This document shows positions 21,832-34,700 of a stretch of 64,000 nucleotides of DNA, piece by piece. The notes under the pieces are model-generated. The model had not been told where the DNA came from and did no database searches. It saw only the letters and a list, made by a program, of their open reading frames with translations. How positions within the stretch are numbered: the first letter of the stretch is position 1; each line of letters begins with the position of its first letter. Source of the DNA: Amoebophrya sp. A120 (taxonomy: Eukaryota; Sar; Dinophyceae; Syndiniales; Amoebophryaceae); assembly GCA_905178155.1 (NCBI GenBank), contig CAJINV010000009.1, forward strand, positions 558,001-622,000, given 5' to 3'. The translations under genes and the position numbers were made by a program.

Positions 21832-23384
21832 TGGATCACGGTCTACCGCGGGAGTGAGCGGTCCGCCCTGGTCTCGAATTTGCTCCCCGGTCGCGCGTAC
21901 CAGTTCCGCGTGAAGACGAGAAACCGGATCGGAATCAGCACGGAGTATTCGGAAATCTCCTTTCTGCGCACCTCCCAGGCCCTGCAGCCGCCGCAGAACG
22001 TGCGCGTCGTGTGGGCGCACTGCACGATCCCGGGGTTCGACAAGTACTGCAATCACTACGTGGATGGGGACACGCTGCCGCCGCGGATGTTTCTCCAGGA
22101 AGCGTACGCGACCCAGCCGGAGCACAACGAATGGCAAACGTGGACCATTCCCTTGATGTCGAAGTACGACGCCTGTGTCGGCTTGACGTGGGACCAGCAG
22201 ATCGAAGACCACGACAAAATGTGTCCGATCGACGTCTACGAGGTGAAGCGCGAAGATTCGCTCTGGTCGAACACCAGCTACCAGGAGGGCAATTACCAGT
22301 ACGTCCCGAGCACGGAGGGGCCAGCGGCGCCGTTACCGACGAAGACTAGCTTGGTGAGATACAATCAGGAAAACTTCTACATTGACAACTACCCCAGCTC
22401 GCAGGTCCTGGCCCACAGTGACTCTCTTTTGCAGTCATCGCAGTCCCAAGGATTGATGTCTTCCTTCCCGCAGACCTGTTTCCGCACCGAAACAGCTTCG
22501 GATTCCGAGTTCCCACGGGCGATCAACATGAGCTACTCTGTGCGCGTGAAGAACTGCCACGGCTGGAGCGAGCCCGCGACCATCCGGGTGCCCATCGGCA
22601 ACGTGCCGCAGCGAGTGTGCAAGCGGTGGAAGCGGCCGCTGTGCGAATCGGCGAAATGGTACAACTGTCAGTACGAGTGCGTCCTGGACGGTTTGTTCGG
22701 CCGCGCCACGAGCGACACCGGTGTGTGGTTCGAGTGGGTGCCGTACGAGTTCGCGGAGATCGAAAACTACGACAAATCGGAGGCGCTGCATCTGTTTTAC
22801 AAGGGGGCGACGTTCCAGGAGCAATTGATCGGGCACAAGGACCCCAACGCGCTGCTCGGCTACCAGCTGTACCTGGACGACGGACGGGGCGGCCCCTTTC
22901 ATCTCGAGTTCGACGGCACGCAGCGCGGCAACCGCATGACGAACAACACCCTGGTCGAGGGTCTGACGGCTGGCCGGATCTACCGGGCTTATGTCGTCGG
23001 GGTATCCTGGAACGGCGTCGGCATGCGCGGCGAGATCTTGTACTTTCCGATGATGCGCCCGCCGGGAAGGCCGCTGGAACTGTCGTACACGAGGCTTTCA
23101 ACAAGATCTATCACCTTGCAGTGGAAAGGGTCGTCCGTGCCATTCCAGGAGCTAGCGCCGCTGAAATACCAACTGATTCTCTTCTCCAAGCGCACCAGGC
23201 AGGGGACGTACGAAACGTGGTACGCGATCGACGTGCCGGGGACGTTCTTCGGTCCGGAGACCATGTTCAACTTGGAGAATGACAGAACCTACCAGCTCAA
23301 GATCGTCGGTGTCAACACGCTGGGCACGTTTTCCCAACCTTCCGCTCCGGTGTACTACCTCGCGAGTAACGTTCCGTCCTTCCC
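21832..23384 (+). CDS. Giant surface protein, exon 6 (FnIII modules)
   Basis: About 518 residues. FnIII domains include the end of one running from exon 5 (RAYQFRVKTRNRIGISTEYS), a Cys-containing segment (RVCKRWKRPLCESAKWYNCQ) and a late FnIII (RSITLQWKGSSVPFQELAPL to YQLKIVGVNTLGTFSQPS). The right edge is an introner boundary in phase 2. The frame open to 23451 past that edge is element sequence. Confidence 0.8.
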
Positions 23385-23542
23385 TACGCCCAGAAAAAAA
23401 CCCATCCCAATGCCAATCCATTGTGGCTGCATGCAACAAATCATGAAATAGTAAATTAGAGCTCTTTTTGTCATGCGAAGATGGATGCTGGCAAAGGCAA
23501 AGCCAAGCCATGCTAACGGCGCGGGGTTCTTTTCTGTGGATA
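23385..23542 (+). mobile_element. Introner-like element, intron 6
   Basis: 158 bp. Left TACGCCCAGAAAAAAACCCA, right ending TTCTTTTCTGTGGATA, matching the TATCCACAGAAAAAAACCCA family with changes. The direct repeats TTCCC (23380-23384) and TGCCC (23543-23547) match at four of five bases. Excision gives S-F-P-S-G-D-N-K. TTTGTCATGC occurs inside. Confidence 0.78.
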
Positions 23543-23547
23543 TGCCC

Positions 23548-26500
23548 CTCCGGGGACAACAAAGTGTGGCGCACAGCGTCGAACCGCACGTCTGTGACCC
23601 TCCGGTGGGTAACCGTCAGTCGTGGTGACATTGGCGGTAACGTGGAAATCTTCGACAGCAAGGAGTCTTGGGGATTTCAGGTTTATGTGTCCGATGAGTT
23701 CAATGCGACAAAGTGGATGGCGTGCGACTACTACGGGGAGGGGAACGACAGAACCACCTGCGTTACCCCTTACACCCATCCTCTCACTTGCGGAATCATC
23801 TACAACTTCTGGATCGGGATAAGGTCCATTGTAGGCCTTTCCATCCTGCCTGTGCAGCCGCACCTGTCCTTCCGGCTGACAGTGCCGCCAAGTGAGCCCC
23901 GCAACCTCCGCGTGATCACGACTTCCATGCGCACGATCAAGATCGCCTGGGACATTCCCTCCACTCCGGGTTGTGAGAAGCTGTTCCAATACCGCATCAA
24001 GCGGCTTCCCCACAACCACGCTTCGACCGACCCATCGTTCCAAGTCGTGGCGAAATCGCTGACCGCGGACCAGGTAACGGACCAGAACGCGTTAGCGCCG
24101 CCCCAGGAGTACACCGACAACGGCGCTTGCGGGACGAGTCAGGGGTGCAGTTGTTCGGATGATCCGCTGGAAAATCACTGCTTCATCCCCGGAAGGATGT
24201 ACCAGTACCGAGTGGAAGCACGTGGCGCGGTTTTGGACGACACGGGCGGGCAGTTCGACGGGCCAGCCGGGTATTCCGTCTCTTCCAACACGATCACAAC
24301 GTACGCAGCGAACCGCCCGTCGGCTCTGGGCAGCCCGCCGCAATGGACGTTCTCGAATCGCACGACGATCATCATCCGGTGGCAGGGGCTCACGGTGGAC
24401 AACATTTTGAACTTTTTGCCCGTCACGAGCTACAGCCTGTACATGGCGTCGGGAATCGCCGATCCCTTCGTCTTCCAAGGGAATTACACCGGCACCGAGG
24501 CGGTTATCCACGGACTATCTGGCGGGGGTACGTACCGCTTCTATGTGAAGGGTGTGAACGCGCTCGGCGAGGGAGATCCGTCAGCGGAAGCTTGTATCCT
24601 GGCTTCCGACCGGCCAGAGCCGCCGCTCGAGCCGACCGTCACCACCCCCGGGATTACGAATACGTTCAAATACTATCCATATCTCTCCGCAACCGCGACG
24701 GTCCGAGACATTCGGTTCCGGTTCACCACCATTTACGACGGAACCGTGCACGCCTTTGTGGTTTCGAAGCAGACGGAAATCGATTATGACCTCCCCCCAC
24801 TAATCCGCGAAGACACGTTGGGAACGCAGGATCAGTTCGGGCTCGGCGGCAAATTTTGCCGGATCAAGTACCAATCCGTGCAAGCGAATGTGGAGGAGGA
24901 ACTGCATCTCGGTCGAACCTTGGACGCCGATGGTTGCCTGCTCGAGTACGGGCAGGGCTACCACGCGTTCATCTACCTGACCAGCGATATCGTGGATCTG
25001 ACCCTCGGTACACAGCCACCGCCGAACAAACTTGGGACGGTCATGCGTGTGGCGTTCACCGTGCTCGACGGCAAATCCAACGCGTTTGCGTTGAATCCAC
25101 GGATCTCGGGGGATATGACTACGAGTGGCGCAACGCTAGAATTCCAGCCCCTCGGGAGCGGGTTCGCGTGGGCGGCGGTGTACCCGGCGTCGCAGCTGGT
25201 CTCGCTCGCGGATGTGAAGAATCCCGATCCCGGCACCGTTCGCGGCTCCTCCGCTTGCCGGTACAACAAGAAGCCGATCTCCCCCAGAATCATGTCGTGG
25301 CCGTTCGCGGACTGCGGGCTGGAGGAGCGTCAGGAGTTCAAAATCTACCTCTACGCGTCCGGAATCGGCGGGCACGACGACGGGACGCTGGCGGAGATTT
25401 CGTCGCAGGCGAAAGCGACCTCGAACAGCTACTTGAACCTGCCCGCCTTCATCGGCACCGCTTTTGGGTACGGCGTCAACATTGAGTTCACGCCTGCGAA
25501 CTCCGGCTTCGTCTGGTTGCAAGCCGTGGCGGACCCCAATGTCGTGTCCACGCAAGTGATCAAATACGAGCCGAATTCTACGTTTTTCTCGGCAGCGAAC
25601 AATATGAACGGCTACCAGTACGTCGGTTTCGGCGACCCGACGCAGTGCGCCGTGTTCAACCAGGCGGTCACGGCCAATACGAGGGTGGTGATCCAGTTGA
25701 AGAATTGCAAGTTTTTTTCCGGCCCGCTCTACTACGTGTACGCGTACGTGCAAACCCCGTTCGACGAGATTCCAAACCCGGCTCCGGGCATCATCCAGTC
25801 TGCCGACGGCACGATGGCCGCGCCGGTCAGCTTCTACGTTCCGCTTTCGAACGAGTACCGCTTGGTTCCGCGTGTTTCCCAGACCAGCATCACCGGTGAC
25901 GGGTTCAGTTACGACGTGCAGAGTTATGTGACCGGATTCCTGTGGTCCATCGTTGTCCGCTACGTGGATCGGAGCTACTACATCACGCCCGCGACGATTG
26001 CGTCCTTGAAAAACCGGTTTCTGGGCGTTGGCGGCACCAGAAACGTCACCCGGAACTGTGCCCAGAACGAGGTGCCAATCACCGGCGGGCAATCTTACAG
26101 CTTCAACTTGATCGGGTGCGAGTTTGCGCCCGGGGCGACTTACAGTCTTGTCGTGTACGTGGAAAACGTGAACAAGTACGGGGACGGGCAGCTGTCCGAG
26201 CCGCAGGATTTGCAGGTCCCCTTGACCAACTGGTTTTACGAGTCGCCGACTCTCGTCGCCAAGGCGGAGTCAAATTTGCTGCAAGTAAGTTTTGTCCCCG
26301 CGGCCTCTGGCAGGATTTGGTCGATAATCACTCCGAGGATGTCGCTGCTCACAGCGGACGGGGTGCAGATGGGCGCAAACTACCTCGCGGAGTCGCAGGG
26401 TTTGGATGTGCCGATGGAGAATTTGGAAGCGTTTTACAACGTTTTGTCCTACAAGGGGTTGAACATTTTAGACTTCGCGACTTCTCCGGTGAAGCCCTTC

Positions 26501-29500
26501 GACGTGAAGACGAAAAACTTGAAATTCGCGATCGCCGGGAGCTCCGGCACTGCAGTCACCAACACGACAGAGGACACGGAAGACAACGACTACCTGGCGT
26601 ACTACGAACTCGTGAAAATGCAGCAGCAGGCCAGTGCGAATGGTACGGCCATGAACATCACCACCGAGTTCTCGCCATTCAGAACGTGTTGGGTCAACGG
26701 CTTGGTGGTTACCAGAACCGCGACAAACTACCAATCGCCTGTCTCCATGTCGATCCGGGACTGCGGACTCGCCTATTCCACTGTGTATGAGCTTTGGATG
26801 TACGCAGAGAACATGGACGACACCACGGACGGCTTTCTCTACCGTCTGAGCTTCCGCACGATGCCGAGCAACGAGCTGGTGCAGGTTTTCAACCGCCAGC
26901 AGATCATCACGGGCTACGTGCAGAACACGAGACTAGCGCCCGTCACGGAGCAGGCCTACAGGGATTGGGAGGAGACGAATTTAGTCGACACGTTTGGCGT
27001 GAACCGAACTGGGAACGAATCCACGGTCGATGGAACCTATTTCGGTGGCGTCGTGAATTCCACTCCGGGCCCACCGGAGAATTTCACCTACGTGTGCATG
27101 CAGTTCAACCGGACGGACGACTACAGCATGGCGGAAGTTTCCGTGACGGAGACAGAAAGTGGAACTGGTCTGATTACGAAACTGAAGTTGCTCACTACTG
27201 ACTTGCAGTTGGGGCAGTACGTCGACTCGAGTGCAATTGTCTCCGCGGATCAGCCACTTACGACGATCGGGGAGTACGAGTACGTGAACACGACGAAATT
27301 CTGCGCAAATTTCACGCCCCCGATCTTCGAATACTTCCGGCCGCAGGTGTTCCAAGACCCGATTTACGGCACGACGGGAACGACAACAGGCGACGCGCTG
27401 CTTTCCGACGACACAAACTACGTGGGTGTCGACCGAAACAGTCAGTTCGGGTTGGACGTCAGCTTGAAGCCGGCCATGAACGGAAAACTGTGGGCGTTTG
27501 TGGTCGGCGAGGGGAACTTCACCAGGGTGACGAGAGGCACCATGAAGTCCGGGACGTATTCCTCGACAACCTATGACTTAGGGTATGAAGTTTCGCAGTA
27601 CATCAATTCTGCGGACTGCAAGAAGCTCGGGATTCCGATCACGGCAAATCCCGACCCGGCGAATTTCACGACAGTGAGACTGACCAATTGCCGGATGAAC
27701 ACTGTTTGGCTTAACATTCCCTACGATTACCGGCTGGTCCTGTACATGGAGAATGACCAGGGCAACAACGACGGCATTTTCTGGTTCTCACAGTTCCGCG
27801 CACTGATGCGCACACCGACCGCACGGTTCAATCGGGAGCGTTTCATCCACCTAGCGGAGACTCCAGGGCAGCAGATGATCACCTTCAAGTATCAGCACTT
27901 GAACCGTCTGCAGGAGTACGCGCGACTGTCCCAAGTGCCGAACAAGTTCTCCTTCTGGGAACAAAAACGCCCCTTCCAGGTCGGTAACCAGTGCCACAAA
28001 GCGGCGTTCCGCGAGAAGATCCCGCAGCCGCAGACGGACCAAATCATCGAGTTGAACGACTGCCGCATCCCGGTCGACACGCACATGCAGTTTTTCATCT
28101 ACCTGGAAGCGTGGGACGATCCGACCTACGGCGGGTGGGCGACGCAGGCGTTCGATGTCGTGGTCGCGAGCCGGAAGTCCATCGGTTTCGGCATGTCGCC
28201 CTTCCTGGGAAGGATGGACGTGTTTGGAACGTCGTTCGTCGATGGCAGTGGCGCGGTGAGCACGGACGGTTTCCAGGTTTCCTTCCGGACCAAGGATCGC
28301 ACTGGCTACTACTGGATCAACGTGATCAACCACGTGATTGGCGATCAGGCCTTGCCCTATGACCAGTTTCTCCGCGGATTCTACGGGGACAGGTACGGGG
28401 TCTTGATTGACGACATCACGGCTGGAACCTACGCGCTGGGTGCGGCCACGTGCAAGCGCTTCGAGCAGTTCACGCGGAACGACGCGATTGAGGTGGTGGA
28501 TCTGGAGGGGTGTAACCTCACACCGGGGGAGCTCTACTACGTGTTCGTCTACATTCGGGCCGGCGCCACGGGGAGTGCGGACACGTTGGAGGGTTACGTT
28601 GGTCAGAGGATCCCGATCCGAATCCCGGTCACCAACAGCTTTGAAATCCCCGCGTCCATGGAGTGGTATAATGACCACCCAGCGTATCAAATTTTGTCCC
28701 CGTCAAACCCGTACATCACCGAGTCCGCGACCGGGGACGGGTTAAAGTTCGCGGCCAACGTGACCGCGAACGGCTTCATGTGGGCTGTTGTGACCACGCC
28801 GGAATTGGCGGCGAATGTGACCATCTACAAAGTGGACGACGTCAAGCGGAACTACATCGGCCTCGGGTCGAGCATTTTCTGTACCGTCACCCGGTATCCG
28901 GTGAACACGGCCACAAACCCGCACGAGTTCACCTTGAGCAAATGCGACCTGCTCTCTGAACAGACCTACGCGCTGATCGCCTACGTCACGGACTTCACCG
29001 AAAAGGGCGGGGGTTTGTCTCGTGCGATCAGTTTCAAAGTCCCAGTCACCAACTACTTCACGATCTACCCGGCGATCGCGGCCACGGTGGACGACGTGCA
29101 GCGTCGCGCGGTTGGCTACTTTTACGATGAGCAGATCAACAACGCGTTCCAGATCTACTACCCGAACCAGGTCGCGACGATGGAGCAAGATTTGCAGTTG
29201 GGGTACCAGATCAAAGCCGCGAGAGCAGTGGTCACGACGAACCAGCGCTTCACGTTTCTGTTTGAACCCAAGTTCAACGGGGTGATGTGGGCGAGGTTGT
29301 ACGACCAGTATTTGGCTTTCACCCCGACCATTCGGGATGTGCAGTTGGGCAACCTTGTACCGGTCGGGAACCAGCAGAGCTGTGCGTTGAATGCACAGAC
29401 AGTGGGGAACTCTCTGACAAAGTTCCACTTCTCTGATTGCCGGATGTTCTGGAAGACCCCCTACACACTCTGGGTGTATCTCGAGGATATGAGAGGAAAT

Positions 29501-31623
29501 CGCGACGGTTCGAAAACGGAGGCGATCAACGTGACCACGCCCGCGAGCAACGACTTCATCGACTCGCCGGCGTTGACTGCGCGGGCGGTTTCGGACACGG
29601 TGAGCATCAGGTTCTCTGCGGAGAAAAAGGGTGTCTACTGGTGTCAGGTCACCGAAGAGAAGGATTCGCCATTGATGGACGACTTCAGGCTGAAAAGAGT
29701 CACCGACGTGCTCGTTGGCAACCCGAACACCTGCGCGAAGTTCGCGCAACAGGTTCCCGCACAGACCATGGTCTCCTGCGTTTTGACGGGGTGCAATTTC
29801 AACGCCGAGAAGTTGTACACGGGCTTCATCTACCTCGAGGATGAATTTGGTGGGGGCGACTCTACGACGGGGACATTCCAATCGGTGCCGATCACGCTGT
29901 CCGTCAGCAACAGTTTTGCAAAGAACCCAACGCTAACTGCCGGTGTGGAACCAACGAGAGACGGACTGCAGGTCGACTTGCTTCCCTCAGGCGCGAGTGG
30001 GAACTTGTGGGGCATGTTTGTGCGCGCCGCGGTGGCAGAGTTCGTCACAAGAGATTCTTTACTGCAGTTTGTGAACGCGCAGGGCACCACCACCTGTCGT
30101 GCGGAGCAGTTGCCGCTGACCAGTAACACGGTCGTTACGAGACTTGCGTTCTCCGGTTGCTCCTTCTCTTTTGCGGAGTCGTATCGTGGCTGCTTCTACG
30201 TCGAAGGGCCTGGGTTGAACCGTGATGGTGTGCTGTCGACCTCGCTGTCCTTCGCCTTGACAACCTCGAACGCCTTCTCTATCGCGCCCACGGTTTTGTC
30301 GAACCGAGGACGGTTATCTGTCGACCAGCTTCAGATTCGTTTCCGAACGCAGAACCCGGGGAAGTTCTGGCTGAAGATCTTCTACGGCAACAATGCGAAA
30401 GCGGACGTGCGGATCATGAAAAGAGAGGAGGACGTGTTGTATTCGCCAAATGTCGTGAAGCGTGCGACGACGCGGCAGCCGTCGGTCGCGGAATTGGCAG
30501 CGATTGACACGAAACTAGAGGAAAACGCAATTTTGGAGGCGCCGTGCCGTTTCTTGAATCAGGACATCGACAACAACCTTCCCATGTACATCCTGCAAGA
30601 CTGCCTGCTTTGGTACGAGACCAGCTACATGATCTTCGCCTACATTGAAGACTCCGGCGGCAACAACGACGGGCGGATTTCCACTCCGATCCCCTTTTCC
30701 GTCTCCTTCTCGAACAGTTTTGTCTCGGTGCCAGCGTTAACCAGGACCCCTTTCGAAAACTTCGTGGAGTTGAAATTCACACCGCTAAATTCCGGCGTCG
30801 CTTTCGCTTCGATCGTCGAGGAGTACTTGATTCCGCAGCTGTCCCCGGAAAATATTCAAACGGCGGGGAATTGCCGACTCCCAACCACTGCGGTTTTGTT
30901 CAACCGCGTCGAGACCCTGCGGTTTGAGGGCTGCAACCTGCTCCCCGCCATGGTGTACGGTGCGTTCGTTTACATTGAAGGATCACGCACTTTCAACGAT
31001 GGGCAGGTGTCCGCCGTGGATTTCGAACTTCCTCTGGCGAATGACTTGCTCTTGTCCCCGCCCGAGATCACGAACCTCGATGCTGACGGGTTCACGCTGG
31101 TGTTCGTGCCGACATTAGATGGCGTTGCCAAAGTCGTGATTTTGCCGAAGACGGGCGTGTCAAGCCAAGAGATCGCGATGATCGAGTCGTCGAACCGCAA
31201 TACCGCCGTGGCGCAGCTGCAGGTTGCGGAGGAGAACATTGTACAGCGGAGGTGCATCCTGAGCAACATCAAAGTGCAGAAGTACACCAGGACGTCGCTC
31301 CAGTTCGCGAACACGATTAACGGAAACCGCGTTTCCATGGCAATCGGGAAGGCGACGAAGACCCCGTATGCGCAGATGAAGGAAACTTGCAAGGGGGAGA
31401 TCACCTACGAAAACGGTTTGCCCTTTGTGAGCCACGATTTCCTGCAGCCCGCGTCGGAGTACACGATGTTCATGTACCTCGACGGGCCGGTTGCTGCGGG
31501 GAGCGGCACCCTGGTGCGCGTGGACCAGAAGCTGCTACCGGCGAACAAGCTCCAGGGGCCGCCGGTCATCTACGAGCAGTCCAGCGCGGGGCAGAACACG
31601 GTGAACATCACGGACATCGCGAA
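23548..31623 (+). CDS. Giant surface protein, exon 7 (FnIII, then Cys-paired repeats)
   Basis: About 2,690 residues. Three FnIII domains come first (about 23590-24640: SVTLRWVTVSRG, KIAWDIPSTPGCEKL, IIIRWQGLTVDN). From about 24650 a repeat of roughly 130-150 residues takes over and is copied about 15 times in this exon. Each copy has a DG-containing opening, a G-x-x-W-A strand, one Cys after a Leu-Gly turn, and a second Cys in an L-x-x-C-x-L-x-P motif. A Y-x-x-F-x-Y-x-E-D strand, DG, and a closing V-P-x-S-N-x-F-x-x-x-P follow. I know no named family; a beta-sandwich with one disulfide is a reasonable inference. Confidence 0.8.
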
Positions 31624-31738
31624 TATCCAGGAAAAAACACCCATCCACATCCAATTTGAATTTGTCATGCAAAACATACATAAAATTCTGTGCTTGTCAT
31701 GCAAAAAATGGATGTGGATGGGTTTTTTTCTGCGGATA
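31624..31738 (+). mobile_element. Introner-like element hidden in an open frame, intron 7
   Basis: 115 bp with inverted ends of the TATCCACAGAAAAAAACCCA family (left TATCCAGGAAAAAACACCCA; right reads GGGTTTTTTTCTGCGGATA). Perfect direct repeat GCGAA (31619-31623, 31739-31743). Element plus one repeat is 120 nt with no in-frame stop, so it looks like coding sequence. Read through, it would add residues such as SCKKWMWMGFF. Excised, the protein reads T-D-I-A-K-I-T-S-T-G-F. TTTGTCATGC is present. Confidence 0.88.
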
Positions 31739-31743
31739 GCGAA

Positions 31744-34700
31744 AATCACCTCGACGGGCTTCGCGTTTGAGTTTGAAACGACGAGGTCGGGACGATTTTG
31801 GTTTCGAGTGTTCGAAGAGCGCGATCCGGTGTTTGACCTGTTCGAGCGGGACTTGCTTTCCCGACTGGGGCACACGAGGTCCAGCTTGATGAAGGAAACC
31901 ACTGCAGCCGAGACGTACGGTTGCAAACTGGCGCCAACGCTGGACACGACAATAAAGTCCGACGACGCGAATGCCGGCCTGCTCAACAGTATGAGGGGGG
32001 AGACGCTGATCAAGCGGGAAATCACGAATTGCGCGCTCACACCGGGCGTCGTCTACTACTTCGCACTGTATATCGAAGACGACGGGAGTTCCGGCGCGGT
32101 CGGCGTGGTGTCCACGTCGGTTCGCATCGTGGTCGAACCGACGAACTACTTCTCGATCGTGCCCAGGATCGTCGACGGCACGATCGCGGATCTGCAGTTC
32201 GCAGCGACCCGGGACGGCTTGGCTTTTGTGCGACTCGTTCCTTTCCAGCAGGTTTCCTCCGTCACACCGGAGTCCATTGTGGCGTACGCGGCTAACTCTA
32301 TGGGCGAGGACGTGTCGATCGAAGTCCTCACAACTTCGACGACCTCCACCACTGTAGTTTTCGCCGCCACAACGACGACCGCCACACCAGCTGACGCGAA
32401 TGACACCAACGCCACGGACGACACTGGTGCCACTTCCTCTAACGAAACCAACGGCACTGACAGCCTTAATGCCACGAACGGAACCGCGAACGCGAGTGCA
32501 GTTCAAACCGCGTACAACCTATCGGCGCCCATCCCCGTGACCAATCAAACCGCACTGCAGTGCTGCGGCGAGTTCCTTGCAGACATGCAGGCGAATTCAG
32601 TGTACGAGTACAAGTTCTCCGAGCGGGTACGCTCGGAGTTGATCGCTGGCGAGACGTACCGCATTTGCGTCTACGTTGTTGACAAGAACGAGCCCGGGAT
32701 CGGTTTGTTGACGTGCGCGATCTCGATTTTGGTCCCTCTGTCCAAGTACATTTTGACGGCGGTCCCCAGACTGCCTTCCTTCACGGTGGACGGTCTCCTC
32801 GTCGACTTCACTCTGAAAGAGGATCCCTTCGATTCCTCCCGGGCAAAGGCCAACGTGTGGCTTGCGGTAGTGGAGTCGGCTTTCGTCGCCACGGCGGACA
32901 AGCAGGAGATTATCACGAGGATTTCCGCGGAGTACAGAAATCCAACGCTGGCGTCGGTGGAGACGAGCTCGCGGGCAATGATTTCAGTGTTGGCCACGAC
33001 CCCGGACGACAACTACGGCTTTCTCCCCGTCTCCAACGCGACCCAGTGTGTGGAGTTCCGGCCGGAAATCGCGGCGCTCGTTCCAACGGTGGTTCGGTTG
33101 TCGAACTGCCGGCTGAATCCTATGAAGCTCTACACCGTCTTTGTCTACGCCGAGGACACGACTTCCACTCGCGCGGGTGACGGTGCGTTAGCCACAGTGC
33201 AACTACCTAAAGTCCCGGCGAACCGCCATCCGGAGTTCGCGAAGGACGCGAAATTGCAGGGCAACGCGATTCCCAATCGAGTCACGGTGGCGTTTGAAAC
33301 GAGCGAGCCGGGGGCTGCGTCGCTCTTCTTGTACGACGAGAAAAAGGTGGACGACAAGCTGGTGTCCGTGTGCCCGGCGGTGGAGCGGAGTCCCATATCT
33401 TCGCAGAACACAGAGGAGCGGCTCTCAATACAGAATTGCAACTTGGACAAAGGGAAAAAGATCGACGCGGTGGTGCGCTTGGAGCCGGTGCACGCGCCAA
33501 CCGGGATTTTTCAGAAGATTTCCAGCCCCTTTTTGGTGCAGAAAAAAGCCAACTTTTTCAACCAGCCGCTACTCCTGATGGAGACAGCGCAGAACCTGGA
33601 CATCCTCCGGGACGAGGCGAGCAACTTTGACCGGCACGGGCTAGACAATTTGGACTACTTGGAGCGCGCGTGGTCCGCAAACCTGCCACAAGAGTACCCA
33701 TTCGATTTCGGTGGCATGTCCATCTATGCGTTATCGAACCAAACCCAGACCTCGCCAGAGTACATGTGGGGGCTCCTGGTCCCAGCTGCGACGACCGGCG
33801 ACGAGTTGACTCTTCTGATCCAGTCCTTTGCAAAAGAGGTAGCGGAGGGGAAAGTGAGCTTCGTGCATCCGTTTTCTGGTAGAAAAATGACTAGCGGTGG
33901 TAGTGCTCCTTCCTCCAGCACGGCAACTGCTGCGTACTCAGCGTCATCTTCCGAGGACATGATCCAGATAGAGGTCAGCTCGGAGCCCGATGCTTCAGAG
34001 GACGTCGTCGAGTCTTACCGCGAAATCACGCAAGAAGGATCTGATGTCTCGGTCGAGGGTGCCACAGAGCCGGCGTTCTCTGTTCTCGATTCCGGGAAGG
34101 GCTGCATCGTCCGACAGCGAGTCGTCCACGCTTTCACGGAACAGAAAATCCCTCTTCCGGCGACTTGCGACCTGCTGTACCAATCGCCAGAAACGTGGAA
34201 AGCGTATGTCTACGCTGAAGATTTCGAGGACGCAAAGTTTCCGGACGGAAGTCTGGCCGAGGCGGTGGTGGTCAATCCAGTAAGCTTGAACGTATCAATG
34301 ACCGGAGTTTCATCTTCGTCTGATCCAGACTCCGACGGTGCTTCTGCGGTCGTTCTTTCCCGCTCCGATTTCCCTTCGGAGCAAGAAATCAATCGCTTCT
34401 TCCAGCTTCCCACGCTGGCCGCCATTGACTTGGAAGCGGGTTGGATCGACGTGACGCTCAACACGACACGGGGCGGATCAGTTAGGATCGTTGTGGAAGA
34501 AGTTTTGGTCTTGAACACCAGCAGCAGTGCGGTGAACAGCAGTGCTAGTAGTTCTACTGGAAATACTACTTCCTCAGGCACAGGCAACTCCGAAAGTAAC
34601 TCGTTCACCCTGACTCCGACGACCATTTACGCCCCGGGTCTGAACTTGACTAACACGAGCTCGGTGGTTTGCTTTGCGGACAAAACGATCATCACGAGCT

